A stretch of 64,000 bases of DNA from Comamonas testosteroni TK102 (GCF_000739375.1 NZ_CP006704.1:4154001-4218000); one strand, 5' to 3'; shown: positions 53,246 through 62,604, counted from the first letter of the stretch. A program made the numbers and translations. Notes: generated from the letters alone by a model not told the origin.

Positions 53246-54772
53246 TCAGCGCAGGCTGGCCGGGTCCATATAGCGCTGGCGCCACTCTTCGAACGTCATG
53301 GTGTCGGCGGCCTCGATGGCCTGCTGTGCAATCACCGACTCCTGGCTCATCTGCTCGTAGCGCGCCTGCTGCTCGGCCGTCCAGGGCATGGCCAGCAAGG
53401 CATCGCGCGCCTTGGCGGACTGCGTGGTCATGAAGTCGATGAAATGGTTGTCATAGGCACCGGTGAGCTCCTGCAGCACATGGGCCGAGGGCGTGGACTG
53501 CGCGTCCTGCACGCGGGCCAGGGCCTGCTCCAGAGCGGCGCTGTAGTCGCCCGTGCCATGCGCGGCATCCAGCGCCTGGGCATAGGGACGGCATTGCTCC
53601 AGCACTTCCTGCGCCCATTCGGTCAGCAGCACCTGCTGGCCGTTGCGCACCAGCGTCAGGCCCGGCTCCCGGCCCTGCTCGGCAGCCAGATGCTGGTTGT
53701 GCTTGAGGTCGGCTATTTCCTGGGGCGTGTCATCGGGGCTGTCACTGTGCAGGCAGTGCAGGAGGAAGACGTCGATCATGCGCATGGTGGCCGGGGCGAT
53801 GCCCACGGTTTCATAAGGATCGATGTCCATGAGCCGCACTTCCACATATTCCACGCCACGCTCGCGCAGCGCATGCAGCGGGCGCTCGCCGCTCTTGACG
53901 GTGCGCTTGGGGCGGATGGTGCCGTAGAACTCGTTCTCGATCTGCAACAGACCCGTACCCAGCTGGTTGTAGTCGCCCCCGGGGTTTCTCACGCCCAGTT
54001 GCTCGTAGGCCGGGTAGGGACGGGTCAGTGCCTCATGCAGCGAGTCCGCATAGCCCTCGAGTCCGTTGTAGCTGACATTGATGCTGGACTGCGCATCGCT
54101 CTGATAGCCCAGTCGCCCCATGCGCAGCGATGTGGCATAGGGCAGATACAGTGCGTTCCTGCCGTCGCCCAGCGGCTGCAGGCGATGCTCGCGCCCTTCC
54201 ACAAAGCAGGGACACAGCGCAGGAGAGGCCCCGTACAGGTACAGCAGCACAAAGGCGTTGCGGCGGAAGTTGCGGATCAGCGCAAAGTACTGGTCGCTGC
54301 TCACGCCGGGCAGCGACCAGTTGTAATGAATCCCCGAGATGGTCTGCATGCGGCGGCCATAGCGGTGCCCCAGCCCCATGCGGTAGACGCTCTTGGAGCG
54401 ACCCGAGTGCGAGCCGCCATAGCGGCCCAGCGGAATCGTCTCGTCCGTGGGCAGCCGGCAGGGCATGCTGGCGTTCCACATCAGCTCGCCGCTTTCGCTG
54501 AGGTTGCGCAGCACGAACTGATGGACTTCGGTCAGCTCGTCCAGGCATTCCTCGACCCCCAGGCGCGCGCCGGTGATGAGTTCCAGCTGGGACTCGCTGT
54601 AATCGGTGGTGATGTGCGGGTGCGTGAGAGCCGAGCCCAGTTCCGCGGGGTGCGGCGTCAGGGCCAGCGAGCCCGTGGCCAGTGCCCGCAGTCCCTCTTT
54701 CTCGATGCCGCGACGAATGCCCAGCAGCCTATCGGCGGTGGGCATATTCACGGCGGCCTGCGATGTCTTCAT
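53246..54772 (-). CDS. gshA: Glutamate-cysteine ligase
   Basis: GshA catalyses the first step of glutathione synthesis. The 508-residue protein belongs to the gamma-proteobacterial-type family: RRGIEKEGLRALATGSLALTPHP, DYSESQLELIT, GIHYNWSLPG and YVEVRLMDIDPY are clear. Length is normal. AAGGT precedes the ATG at 54772. A terminator-like repeat follows. Confidence 0.95.
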   Translation of the reverse strand: MKTSQAAVNMPTADRLLGIRRGIEKEGLRALATGSLALTPHPAELGSALTHPHITTDYSESQLELITGARLGVEECLDELTEVHQFVLRNLSESGELMWNASMPCRLPTDETIPLGRYGGSHSGRSKSVYRMGLGHRYGRRMQTISGIHYNWSLPGVSSDQYFALIRNFRRNAFVLLYLYGASPALCPCFVEGREHRLQPLGDGRNALYLPYATSLRMGRLGYQSDAQSSINVSYNGLEGYADSLHEALTRPYPAYEQLGVRNPGGDYNQLGTGLLQIENEFYGTIRPKRTVKSGERPLHALRERGVEYVEVRLMDIDPYETVGIAPATMRMIDVFLLHCLHSDSPDDTPQEIADLKHNQHLAAEQGREPGLTLVRNGQQVLLTEWAQEVLEQCRPYAQALDAAHGTGDYSAALEQALARVQDAQSTPSAHVLQELTGAYDNHFIDFMTTQSAKARDALLAMPWTAEQQARYEQMSQESVIAQQAIEAADTMTFEEWRQRYMDPASLR

Positions 54773-55089
54773 TGTTTTTACCTTCTTAGTGAAGACGCTG
54801 ACGACAAACCTCGTCTGCCCAATCGCGCCCAGACGGCGAATGATAGAGAAACAAGGCGCAACGCGAAGGCGGCTGGCCGCTTAACCACGTTTTTCGGCCT
54901 GTTGAGCTGCTACAAGCCCGTGGCTGCTCCAGAAATTTGTCAGGTTAACCGAAGCCCTGGCATGAGCACATGCTCACTCCCAAACGGAAAAAGCCCTCGC
55001 GGGAGGGCTTTTTTCAGCTGTGCTAATCGCAGCTGGCAGCCGTCGCCGCCACCGGCACGGGGTAAAAAATGCCGCGAGCTTGGCTTTGA
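54773..55089. other. Intergenic region upstream of gshA and downstream of the SDR gene
   Basis: It holds the bidirectional terminator at 54988-55014. The promoter of gshA should be on the minus strand in the first 150 bases, but I see no clear consensus. No gene is supported. Confidence 0.65.
54988..55014. terminator. Terminator of the SDR gene
   Basis: AGCCCTC and GAGGGCT flank GCGG, with AAAAA before and TTTTT after, so it can work on both strands. The SDR gene on the minus strand ends 75 bases away. Confidence 0.92.
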
Positions 55090-56001
55090 TCAATGTCCAT
55101 GCGCTTTCATGGCCTTGCCCACTTCCACCTGCCCCTGGACGGCACCGCTGGCCGGCACCTGCTGGCCCTCGCTGGCCGTGACTTCGGCCAGGCGCGCGGC
55201 CAGCTCCTCGGGAACGGTCTCGCCCATGCCCAGATAAATGCCCTCGGTCATGGTGATGTGCGCGGCCTCGAAACCGCCGGCACCGGCGCAGACAATGGTG
55301 CGCGTGGGTGCGCCCTCGTGCGCCAGCACCAGCATGGCGGGCACCACGGCCTCCGGCTTCAAGGCTTCCAGCACCGGCTCGGGCAGCAGGCCCGCCGTCA
55401 TGCGTGTGGCCGCCGTGGGGGCCAGCGCGTTGACCCGGATATTGTGCTTGGCGCCTTCGATGGCCAGCGTCTGCATCAGCCCCACCTGGGCCAGCTTGGC
55501 CGCGCCATAGTTGGCCTGGCCGAAATTGCCATAGAGACCCGTCGACGAGGTCGTCATCACGATGCGGCCATAGCTCTGCTCCTGCATATAGGGCCAGACG
55601 GCCTTGCAGCAGTTGGCCGCGCCCATCAGGTGCACGTCGACCACCAGGCGGAAGTCCGCCATGTCCATCTTGGCAAAGCTCTTGTCACGCAGAATGCCGG
55701 CGTTGTTGACCAGAATGTCCACGCGCCCCCAGGCCGTGATGGCCTGCTTGACCATGGCCTGCACGGCTTCGAAGTCGGTCACGGAGGCCGCGTTGGCAAT
55801 CGCCTCGCCGCCAGCCGCACGGATTTCATCCACCACCTGCTGCGCCGCCGTATCCGAGCCGCCCGAGCCGTCCACCGCGCCGCCCAGATCGTTGACCACC
55901 ACCTTGGCGCCGCGCCTGGCCAGGGCCAGCGCGTGCAGACGCCCCAGACCGCCGCCCGCTCCCGTCACGATGGCCACACGACCTTGAAAATCCATTGCCA
56001 T
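55090..56001 (-). CDS. Short-chain dehydrogenase (3-hydroxyacyl-CoA dehydrogenase type)
   Basis: The 303-residue protein starts at ATG 56001 (MAMDFQGRVAIVTGAGGGLG) with AAGGAG nine bases upstream. The Rossmann motif is TGAGGGLG, and the catalytic Ser and YxxxK lie in STGLYGNFGQANYGAAK. RLHALALARRGAKVVVNDLGG resembles the dehydrogenase part of multifunctional enzyme type 2, so a 3-hydroxyacyl-CoA substrate is likely. The C-terminal 60 residues extend past the usual SDR core. Confidence 0.9.
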   Translation of the reverse strand: MAMDFQGRVAIVTGAGGGLGRLHALALARRGAKVVVNDLGGAVDGSGGSDTAAQQVVDEIRAAGGEAIANAASVTDFEAVQAMVKQAITAWGRVDILVNNAGILRDKSFAKMDMADFRLVVDVHLMGAANCCKAVWPYMQEQSYGRIVMTTSSTGLYGNFGQANYGAAKLAQVGLMQTLAIEGAKHNIRVNALAPTAATRMTAGLLPEPVLEALKPEAVVPAMLVLAHEGAPTRTIVCAGAGGFEAAHITMTEGIYLGMGETVPEELAARLAEVTASEGQQVPASGAVQGQVEVGKAMKAHGH

Positions 56002-56553
56002 GATGTCTAGCTCCTTGCTTGTGCATTGATGCAATCACTTTAAGCGCCCATGCTGCAGCGCAACGTAGCGTTTGCGACTGCCTGCGGGTAAGTCTGGAGA
56101 ATGCTATCAATCCGGAAGCTTTTACCGCAATCAGTCAATTGGTTTCAATATTAAAACTATTCAAACTTCAACATTTGTATGCGCTACAAGCTCTTTTATC
56201 AATAGCAAACATAGGTCATCCACAAGCGACGGGCTTTTCCCCAATTTTTCTCAACAAGCCTGTGGACAAGCCTGAATAGCTTTTGCAGCAATGTTTCAAG
56301 CACTTGATTTGCATGGAGTTTTGCAAACTGCCTGTTTTTTGATCAGACCACCGCCGACAGATGGCCACTTATCCCGTCCTACGCTGGACATCCTTGTGAA
56401 CAACTGCACCTTCCCCATGAATAAGTCAGGCAAGTCGTTGATTTCTAACGGCACATTATCCAGCGCTGAAAAAACAGGCAATCCGCACCGGGCCCACGGC
56501 CTTGGCAAACCGGCTACAACAACGGGTTTTGCAAAGAATCACCACAGCGCCTC
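56002..56553. other. Long divergent intergenic region, no gene seen
   Basis: About 550 bases separate the SDR gene from the ferredoxin. The middle (56120-56220) is AT-rich. Two near-DnaA-box words, TCATCCACA at 56216 and TGTGGACAA at 56261 (each one mismatch from the consensus), lie 45 bases apart. Short open frames here lack ribosome sites and have no recognisable protein features. Confidence 0.6.
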
Positions 56554-56859
56554 ATGTCCAACGCCTCTGCTTTTGCCCCTCCCTTCTTCATCGCCAAGTG
56601 CGAGCCCAGCGGCCAGCAGGTCGACGCCTGGGCCGATCAGTCCCTGCTGGACTCGCTGGAGAGCGGCGGCGTGAACTGGCCCAGCTCCTGCCGCAACGGC
56701 ACCTGCCGCACCTGCATGGGACAGCTGGTATCGGGCAGCGTGCACTACGACATCGAATGGCCGGGCGTGACGAGCGAGGAGCAGGCCGAAGGCTACGTAC
56801 TGCCCTGCTGCGCCTATCCCGACAGCGATGTGGTGCTCAAGGATCATGAGTATCTGTAA
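56554..56859 (+). CDS. 2Fe-2S plant-type ferredoxin
   Basis: The 101-residue protein has the cluster ligands Cys46-x4-Cys51-x2-Cys54 and Cys85, in SCRNGTCRTCMGQL and LPCCAYPD. This is the plant-type fold used for oxygenase reductases and other electron chains. It stands alone, with no oxygenase next to it, so the partner is unknown. It is followed by the dispersed repeat at 56864. Confidence 0.92.
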   Translation: MSNASAFAPPFFIAKCEPSGQQVDAWADQSLLDSLESGGVNWPSSCRNGTCRTCMGQLVSGSVHYDIEWPGVTSEEQAEGYVLPCCAYPDSDVVLKDHEYL

Positions 56860-56863
56860 GCCA

Positions 56864-56935
56864 CTCTGAGCCGCCTCGCCGCTTCCCCCGAGGGGGACGG
56901 CATCATTGCTGGGGCAGGCATCCTCCGGGGCGGCT
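56864..56935. repeat. GC-rich dispersed repeat, copy A
   Basis: It starts CTCTGAGCCGCCTCGCC, continues through CCCCCGAGGGGGACGGC and ends near GGGGCGGC. It begins five bases after the ferredoxin stop. A related copy lies at 61958 between tolQ and tolR. Confidence 0.75.
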
Positions 56936-57036
56936 CTCGCTGGACGCCACGCATTGGAACTGCGTCCGGTTCTTGCACTGCATCATGGTTTCAGGGTCGG
57001 CTCGCGCGCTCAAAGCCCGCTCTGCAATAGAATGAG

Positions 57037-57069
57037 CGCTTTCCGCAAGGCCTTGCCCTGCAGAAAGCG
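57037..57069 (+). promoter_or_regulatory. Hairpin in the ribB leader
   Basis: CGCTTTC (57037) and GAAAGCG (57063) flank a loop containing the 12-base perfect palindrome GCAAGGCCTTGC (57045-57056). It lies about 150 bases upstream of the ribB start. A regulatory role is only possible. Confidence 0.4.
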
Positions 57070-57217
57070 GCTCCGCCCAGGCGGCCCCCGCCTCACACGT
57101 TCTTTGGAAGTCCTGCCTGCGCCCGTGGCGGCGTCGGCAATGCCTCACTGGTGCGTGTCATGCGCCAGCCGCCGACTGCAGTGCATCGCATCCAGTTCAC
57201 GTCCAAGAAGGCATTCC

Positions 57218-58339
57218 ATGAACAGCTCCCTCCAACCCGTGCCCATCTCGCCCGTCGAAGAAATCGTGGCGGAAATGCGTGCCGGCCGCATGGTCGTGCT
57301 CGTTGACGAAGAGGACCGTGAGAACGAAGGCGATCTGGTTCTGGCGTCCGACCATGTCACAGCGGAGGCCATCAACTTCATGGCCCGCTTCGGCCGTGGC
57401 CTGATCTGCCTGACGCTGACCCGCGAGCGCTGCGAATTCCTCAAGCTGCCGCCCATGGCCGCGCGCAACGGCACCGTGTACAGCACGGCCTTCACCATCT
57501 CCATCGAAGCCGCCGAAGGCGTGACCACCGGCATCTCGGCCGCCGACCGCGCGCGCACCATCCAGGTGGCCGTGAACAAGAACAGCCAGCCCAGCGATCT
57601 GGTGCAACCCGGCCATATCTTCCCGCTGCAGGCCGTGGACGGCGGCGTACTCATGCGCGCCGGCCATACCGAAGCCGGTTGCGATCTGGCCGCGCTGGCA
57701 GGCTGCACGCCCTCGGCCGTGATCTGCGAGATCATGAAGGACGACGGCACCATGGCCCGCCTGCCCGATCTGCAGCTGTTCTGCGCCGAGCATGGCATCA
57801 AGATCGGCACGATTGCCGACCTCATCGAATACCGCAGCCGCAACGAATCCCTGCTGCAGAAAGTGGGCAGCCGCCCCATGCAGACGGCCCATGGCGAATT
57901 CATCGCCCATGCCTTCCGCGACGTGCCCAGCGGCTCCGTGCACCTGGCACTGGTCAAGGGCGAATGGCAGCCAGACACCACCGTGCCCGTGCGCGTGCAC
58001 GAGCCGCTGTCAGTGCTCGATGCGCTCGAAACCGGCCGCAACCAGCATTCCTGGTGCCTGGACGAAAGCCTCAAGTACATCAACGGCAATGGCCAGGGCG
58101 TGGCCGTGCTGCTCAACTGCAGCGAATCCGGCGAGCAGTTGCTGACCCAGTTCGAAGGCAAGGCCCGTTCGGCCCAGGCGCCGGAGCGCGGCCGCATGGA
58201 CCTGCGCACCTATGGCGTGGGCGCGCAAATCCTGCGCGAGCTGGGCGTGAGCAAGATGCAGCTCATGGGCCAGCCCCGCCGCATGCCCAGCATGGCGGGC
58301 TACGGCCTGGAAATCACGGGTTACATCCCCAAGGAATAA
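57218..58339 (+). CDS. ribB: RibB (DHBP synthase) with degenerate RibA-like C-terminus
   Basis: DHBP synthase makes 3,4-dihydroxybutanone 4-phosphate from ribulose 5-phosphate for riboflavin. The N-terminal domain (1-205) has [29 protein letters not shown] and [11 protein letters not shown]. The C-terminal part has the length of GTP cyclohydrolase II, but where active RibA has zinc cysteines (SECLTGDxxxSxxCDC) this has [16 protein letters not shown], so cyclohydrolase activity is not expected. The 373 residues start at ATG 57218 with AAGAAGG upstream. It is followed by ribH and nusB. Confidence 0.93.
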   Translation: MNSSLQPVPISPVEEIVAEMRAGRMVVLVDEEDRENEGDLVLASDHVTAEAINFMARFGRGLICLTLTRERCEFLKLPPMAARNGTVYSTAFTISIEAAEGVTTGISAADRARTIQVAVNKNSQPSDLVQPGHIFPLQAVDGGVLMRAGHTEAGCDLAALAGCTPSAVICEIMKDDGTMARLPDLQLFCAEHGIKIGTIADLIEYRSRNESLLQKVGSRPMQTAHGEFIAHAFRDVPSGSVHLALVKGEWQPDTTVPVRVHEPLSVLDALETGRNQHSWCLDESLKYINGNGQGVAVLLNCSESGEQLLTQFEGKARSAQAPERGRMDLRTYGVGAQILRELGVSKMQLMGQPRRMPSMAGYGLEITGYIPKE

Positions 58340-58354
58340 GAGACGGAACACCAG

Positions 58355-58828
58355 ATGCAAAACGCAGAAAAAGGCCAAGGCCAAAACCTGAACGGCGCCG
58401 GACTGAAGATCGGCATCGTGCAGGCACGCTTCAACGAAAGCATTACCAACACCCTGTTTGCCTCCTGCCGCGACGAGCTGCTGGCACTGGGTGTGAAGAC
58501 CGAGAACATCGACCATGTCACCGTCCCCGGCGCACTCGAAGTGCCCGTGGCGCTGCAGACACTGGCCGACACCGATCAGTACGACGCCCTGGTGGCGCTG
58601 GGCTGCATCATCCGTGGGGAGACATACCACTTCGAGCTGGTAGCCAACGAATCGGGTGCAGGCGTGACACGCCTGAGCCTGGACTACCGGCTGCCGATCG
58701 CCAACGCGATCATCACCACTGAAAACATGGAGCAGGCCATCGCCCGCCAAGTCGAGAAGGGCCGCGACGCAGCCCGCGTCGCCGTGGAAATGGCCAATCT
58801 GCTCAACTCCTACGACGATCATGAGTGA
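58355..58828 (+). CDS. ribH: Lumazine synthase
   Basis: RibH condenses DHBP with the pyrimidinedione to give 6,7-dimethyl-8-ribityllumazine. The 157 residues show [24 protein letters not shown] and [14 protein letters not shown]. It lies 15 bases after ribB and overlaps nusB by eight bases. Confidence 0.97.
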   Translation: MQNAEKGQGQNLNGAGLKIGIVQARFNESITNTLFASCRDELLALGVKTENIDHVTVPGALEVPVALQTLADTDQYDALVALGCIIRGETYHFELVANESGAGVTRLSLDYRLPIANAIITTENMEQAIARQVEKGRDAARVAVEMANLLNSYDDHE

Positions 58829-59357
58829 AGAACAATCCAGCGAGTCCGGCTCGCGCCGCCCACCCCAGAAGCGCACCGGCCTGACCAGCACCGGCGCACG
58901 CAAGGCGGGCTCCAAGTCCAACCGCAGCCGCGCACGCGAATTCGCACTGCAAGGTCTGTATCAGCACATCGTGGGCCGCAATGCGGTGCTCGACATCGAT
59001 CGCTTCACGCGCGATCTGGCCGGCTTTCACAAGGCCGACGTGGTGCACTACGACGCGCTGCTGCGCGGCTGCGTGGAAAACGAGGTCTCCCTGGATGCGC
59101 TGATCACGCCCAAGCTCGATCGCGGTCTGACCGAGATCTCGCCCATCGAACATGCCTGCATGTGGATTGGCGTGTACGAGTTCCAGAACTGCCCTGACGT
59201 GCCCTGGCGCGTGGTGCTCAACGAGTGCATCGAGCTGGCCAAGGAATTTGGCGGCACCGACGGTCACAAGTATGTCAACGCGGTGCTCAACGGGCTGGCT
59301 CCCGACCTGCGTGCCACCGAAGTGGCGCATGACCGCGCCAACAAGTCTGCCAGCTGA
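58821..59357 (+). CDS. nusB: NusB, transcription antitermination factor
   Basis: NusB works with NusE in rRNA antitermination. The 178-residue protein has a basic, Ser/Pro-rich N-terminal extension of about 35 residues before [14 protein letters not shown], then the all-helical NusB fold and the C-terminal [21 protein letters not shown]. The start overlaps the ribH stop as ATGAGTGA. The rib-nusB order is standard in proteobacteria. Confidence 0.96.
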   Translation: MSEEQSSESGSRRPPQKRTGLTSTGARKAGSKSNRSRAREFALQGLYQHIVGRNAVLDIDRFTRDLAGFHKADVVHYDALLRGCVENEVSLDALITPKLDRGLTEISPIEHACMWIGVYEFQNCPDVPWRVVLNECIELAKEFGGTDGHKYVNAVLNGLAPDLRATEVAHDRANKSAS

Positions 59358-59424
59358 AGCGCTTGACCTGCAGGGCCGCGCCTGCACGGCCCTGCTGCCG
59401 CTGCATGCATAGTCAAAGCAAACA

Positions 59425-59479
59425 CTGCAACAGGGCCGCTGGTGCTATCGTGCACCCGCTGGCTGGTTGCAGTTTTTTT
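59425..59479 (+). terminator. Probable terminator of the rib-nusB operon
   Basis: CTGCAAC (59425) and GTTGCAG (59466) enclose 34 bases that themselves contain a GGTGC/GCACC stem, followed by TTTTTTT. A second stem without T-run, GCAGGGCCG/CGGCCCTGC, lies just before at 59370-59395. Confidence 0.6.
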
Positions 59480-59563
59480 ATGGGCGCAAAGCTGCTGCAG
59501 CGCACGCCCTGCAGTTGCCCGATTGCTCCCGAACGCTGATTGATTGAAAGAATAACGTCGTCC

Positions 59564-60757
59564 ATGTCCGTCATCGAGCTTTCCCGCCGCGCCCAACGCA
59601 TCGAGCCTTTCTACGTCATGGAAATGGCCAAGCACGCGCAGGAAGTGGCCCGCCAGTCCAGCGCCAGCGGCACGCCCATGATCTACCTGAACATCGGCGA
59701 GCCGGACTTCAGCGCCCCGCCCCTGGTTCAGGAAGCGGCTGAGCGCGCCATCCGCGGCGGCCGCACGCAATACACCCAGGCTCCGGGCCTGCCCGAGCTG
59801 CGCGAGCGCATCAGCGCCTGGTACGCCAGCCGCTTCGGCGTGGACGTGCCGGCGCGCCGCATCATCATCACGGCCGGCGCCTCGGCTGCGCTGCAGCTGG
59901 CCTGCCTGGCGCTGATCGACGAGGGCGACGAGGTGCTGATGCCCGATCCCAGCTACCCCTGCAACCGCCACTTTGTCTCGGCGGCCGAAGGCAAGCCGGT
60001 GCTGATCCCCTCCTCGGCTGCGGAGCGCTTCCAGCTCAGCGCCGCCAAGGTCGAAGCGGCCTGGGGCGAGCGCACACGCGGCGTGATGCTGGCTTCGCCT
60101 TCCAACCCTACGGGCACCTCGATTGCTCCCGATGAGCTGCGCCGTATCCACGACGTCGTGCGCGCCAAAGGCGGGTTGACCATCGTCGATGAAATCTATC
60201 TGGGCCTGTCCTACGACGAAGCCTTCGGCCAATCGGCCCTGAAGCTGGGCGATGACATCATCTCCATCAACAGCTTCAGCAAATACTTCAACATGACGGG
60301 CTGGCGCCTGGGCTGGATGGTGGTGCCGGAGTCCCTGGTCGCGCCGATCGAGATGCTGGCCCAGCATCTGTTCATCTGCGCCAGCACCGTGTCGCAATAT
60401 GCGGCCCTGGCCTGCTTCGAGCCTGAAAGCATCGCCGAATACGAGCGTCGCCGCGCCGAGTTCAAGGCCCGCCGCGACTACTTCATCCCGGCTCTCGAAT
60501 CGATTGGCCTGCCCGTGCCCGTCAAGCCCGACGGCGCCTTCTACGCCTGGGCCGACTGCCGCGCTGCCGCCGAAAAGCTCGGCGTCAGGGGCAGCTGGGA
60601 CTTTGCCTATGCGCTGATGAACCAGGCTCACCTGGCCATCACCCCCGGCCGCGACTTCGGTCAGGCCGAGACGGCAAACTATGTGCGCTTTTCCACTGCC
60701 AACTCCATGGAGCAGCTGCAGGAAGCCATTGCTCGCATGAAAAAGCTCTTCTGCTGA
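59564..60757 (+). CDS. PLP-dependent class I/II aminotransferase
   Basis: The 397-residue enzyme has the fold-type I pattern: YLNIGEPDFSAPP, AGASAALQLACLALID, SPSNPTGTSI, IVDEIYLGLSY and the PLP-lysine motif INSFSKYFNMTGWRLGW. It resembles the aspartate/alanine-type aminotransferases. Substrate specificity cannot be read. It begins at ATG 59564 (MSVIELSRRAQRI) and is followed by ybgC after seven bases. Confidence 0.9.
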   Translation: MSVIELSRRAQRIEPFYVMEMAKHAQEVARQSSASGTPMIYLNIGEPDFSAPPLVQEAAERAIRGGRTQYTQAPGLPELRERISAWYASRFGVDVPARRIIITAGASAALQLACLALIDEGDEVLMPDPSYPCNRHFVSAAEGKPVLIPSSAAERFQLSAAKVEAAWGERTRGVMLASPSNPTGTSIAPDELRRIHDVVRAKGGLTIVDEIYLGLSYDEAFGQSALKLGDDIISINSFSKYFNMTGWRLGWMVVPESLVAPIEMLAQHLFICASTVSQYAALACFEPESIAEYERRRAEFKARRDYFIPALESIGLPVPVKPDGAFYAWADCRAAAEKLGVRGSWDFAYALMNQAHLAITPGRDFGQAETANYVRFSTANSMEQLQEAIARMKKLFC

Positions 60758-60764
60758 ATCCGTG

Positions 60765-61244
60765 ATGATGCAGAGCCAACCAGCGCCTTTGCCTGACGGT
60801 GCCGATGCCATGCAAGCCGCCGCAGCCGGGGTGTTCACATTCCCAATGCGCGTTTACTGGGAAGACACCGACGCCGGCGGCGTCGTGTTCTATGCCAACT
60901 ACCTCAAGTTCTTCGAGCGTGCCCGCACCGAGTGGTTGCGCTCGCTGGGCATCGCCCAGCAAAAGCTGCGGGAACAAACCGGCGGCATCTTTGTCGTAAC
61001 GTCTGCGCAGCTTGAATATCTGCACCCGGCGCGACTCGATGACCAACTCTTTGTTACCGCTAGCTTGAAAAGTGCCGGCCGTGCTTCGCTCACAATCGAG
61101 CAGCAGGCGCGGCTGGTGCATTCCGACAGTCAGTCCCAAGAGTCCACGCCGCTGTGCACGGGCTCGATCCGAATTGGGTGGGTGGATGGCACGACCATGC
61201 GCCCCGCGAGAATTCCGAACCATATCCTGGAGCAACTTTCATGA
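60765..61244 (+). CDS. ybgC: YbgC, tol-pal acyl-CoA thioesterase
   Basis: YbgC is a 4-hydroxybenzoyl-CoA thioesterase-fold enzyme at the head of tol-pal clusters. The core signature is YWEDTDAGGVVFYANYLKFFERARTEWLRS, with the catalytic Asp in DTDAGG. Three starts (GTG 60762, ATG 60765, ATG 60768) are close together; the first about 28 residues are an extra N-terminal tail. The stop overlaps the tolQ start as ATGA. Confidence 0.92.
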   Translation: MMQSQPAPLPDGADAMQAAAAGVFTFPMRVYWEDTDAGGVVFYANYLKFFERARTEWLRSLGIAQQKLREQTGGIFVVTSAQLEYLHPARLDDQLFVTASLKSAGRASLTIEQQARLVHSDSQSQESTPLCTGSIRIGWVDGTTMRPARIPNHILEQLS

Positions 61245-61945
61245 ACTCCCAAGACATGTCCATCCTCAGCCTCATCATGCAGGCCAGCTGGGTGGTGCAA
61301 CTGGTCATGCTGATCCTGGTGATCGCATCCATAGCGAGCTGGGCCACCATTTTCCGCAAGGCCCAGACCCTGAAGCGCGTGCGCACGCTCAACGACAACT
61401 TCGAGCAGGACTTCTGGTCGGGCACCAGCCTCAACGACCTCTACGCCTCTGCGGCGCAGAACGCCAAGACCGGCGGCCCCATGGAGCGCATCTTTGCCAG
61501 CGGCATGCGTGAATACCAGAAGCTGCGCGAGCGCCGTATCGGCGATGTCGCCACGCTGCTGGACGGCACGCGCCGTGCCATGCGCGCGAGCTTCCAACGC
61601 GAACTCGACGAAATCGAATCCGGCCTGTCCTTCCTGGGCACAGTGGCCTCGGTATCGCCCTATGTCGGCCTGTTCGGTACCGTGTGGGGCGTGATGCACG
61701 CCTTCACCGGCTTTGCCAATATGGAGCAGATCACGCTGGCCACCGTGGCCCCCGGCATTGCCGAAGCCCTGGTCGCCACTGCCATGGGTCTGTTTGCAGC
61801 CATCCCCGCCGTGACGGCCTACAACCGCTACGCCCACCACATCGACCGCATCGCCAGCCAGGAAGAGACCTTCATCGAGGAGTTCTCCAATATCCTGCAG
61901 CGCAATGTCGGTGCCACCGCCAGCGGCTCCGCCTCCGGCCATTGA
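61241..61945 (+). CDS. tolQ: TolQ, proton-channel subunit of Tol-Pal
   Basis: TolQ and TolR use the proton motive force to energise TolA for outer-membrane constriction during division. The 234 residues start at ATG 61241 (MNSQDMSILSLIMQAS), give three membrane helices and show GTVASVSPYVGLFGTVWGV and the third-helix AVTAYNRYAHHI. The frame is open upstream but overlaps ybgC. Confidence 0.96.
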   Translation: MNSQDMSILSLIMQASWVVQLVMLILVIASIASWATIFRKAQTLKRVRTLNDNFEQDFWSGTSLNDLYASAAQNAKTGGPMERIFASGMREYQKLRERRIGDVATLLDGTRRAMRASFQRELDEIESGLSFLGTVASVSPYVGLFGTVWGVMHAFTGFANMEQITLATVAPGIAEALVATAMGLFAAIPAVTAYNRYAHHIDRIASQEETFIEEFSNILQRNVGATASGSASGH

Positions 61946-61957
61946 GATGAAGCAGGC

Positions 61958-62050
61958 CCTGAGTCGCTTCGCGCCTGCCCCCTCCGTCTTCGGCAGGGGG
62001 ACGACAGCTTCGCCGGGGCAGCCCCTGCTGCGCGGCAGCCATTGCCCGGT
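61958..62050. repeat. GC-rich dispersed repeat, copy B
   Basis: It starts CCTGAGTCGCTTCGC, continues with a CCCCC...GGGGGACGAC palindrome and GGGGCAGCCCC, and ends near GGCAGCC. It lies between tolQ and tolR, about 12 bases after the tolQ stop, and resembles copy A at 56864. Its presence makes the tolQ-tolR gap unusually long. Confidence 0.7.
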
Positions 62051-62095
62051 GTCTTCGGCCTGCGCTGAGCAGTCTATTTGTAAGGAGTGTGATCC

Positions 62096-62527
62096 ATGCC
62101 AGCCATGAGTTCACGCGGTCGCAATCGCCGCACCGTCAACGAAATCAATATGGTGCCCTTCATCGACGTGATGCTGGTGCTGCTCATCATCTTCATGGTG
62201 ACGGCGCCCATGCTCACGCCGGGCTCCATCAACGTGCCCAGCGCGGGCAAGTCCTCGCGCCCGCCGACCAAGAACATTGCCTATGTGCTGCTCGACAAGG
62301 ACGGCAGCATCCAGTTCAAGAACGGCAGCAACACCCAGACCATCAAGCCAGGCGACCTCAAGGGTCTGGCCCAGTCCTGGCAGCAAGGCCAGGGCGAGGA
62401 CAGCGCCATCCAGATCATCGCCGACAAGGGTCTGCCTTTTGACGACGTCATGAAGGCGCACACCACGCTGTCCAAGGCCGGCGTCAAGCGCATAGCCTTC
62501 GGCGTCGTTTCCTCTTCCAGCAATTGA
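62096..62527 (+). CDS. tolR: TolR
   Basis: TolR is the inner-membrane partner of TolQ. The 143-residue protein has a short N-terminus, one membrane helix with the conserved Asp in MVPFIDVMLVLLIIFMVTAP and a periplasmic domain. AAGGAG stands upstream of the ATG. About 150 bases, holding a repeat, separate it from tolQ. Confidence 0.96.
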   Translation: MPAMSSRGRNRRTVNEINMVPFIDVMLVLLIIFMVTAPMLTPGSINVPSAGKSSRPPTKNIAYVLLDKDGSIQFKNGSNTQTIKPGDLKGLAQSWQQGQGEDSAIQIIADKGLPFDDVMKAHTTLSKAGVKRIAFGVVSSSSN

Positions 62528-62604
62528 TCCCCTACAGGAAGCTCTGCCGCCAGCCGCGACTTTGACGCCTTGAAGCCGCAGCCCGCGCAGACCACCCATT
62601 CACC

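Larger units (their letters stand above)
56860..57217. other. ribB(A) leader region
   Basis: It holds a GC-rich dispersed repeat at its left end and a hairpin with GCAAGGCCTTGC in the middle. I looked for the FMN riboswitch (RFN element) and do not see its conserved core. No gene is supported here. Confidence 0.65.

Noticed and set aside
56019..56279. 86-codon frame in the SDR/ferredoxin gap
   Set aside because: No ribosome site, no recognisable domain, atypical composition from AT-rich spacer.
56860..57217. FMN riboswitch upstream of ribB
   Set aside because: The conserved RFN core words are not present in order; only unrelated repeats and a hairpin are seen.
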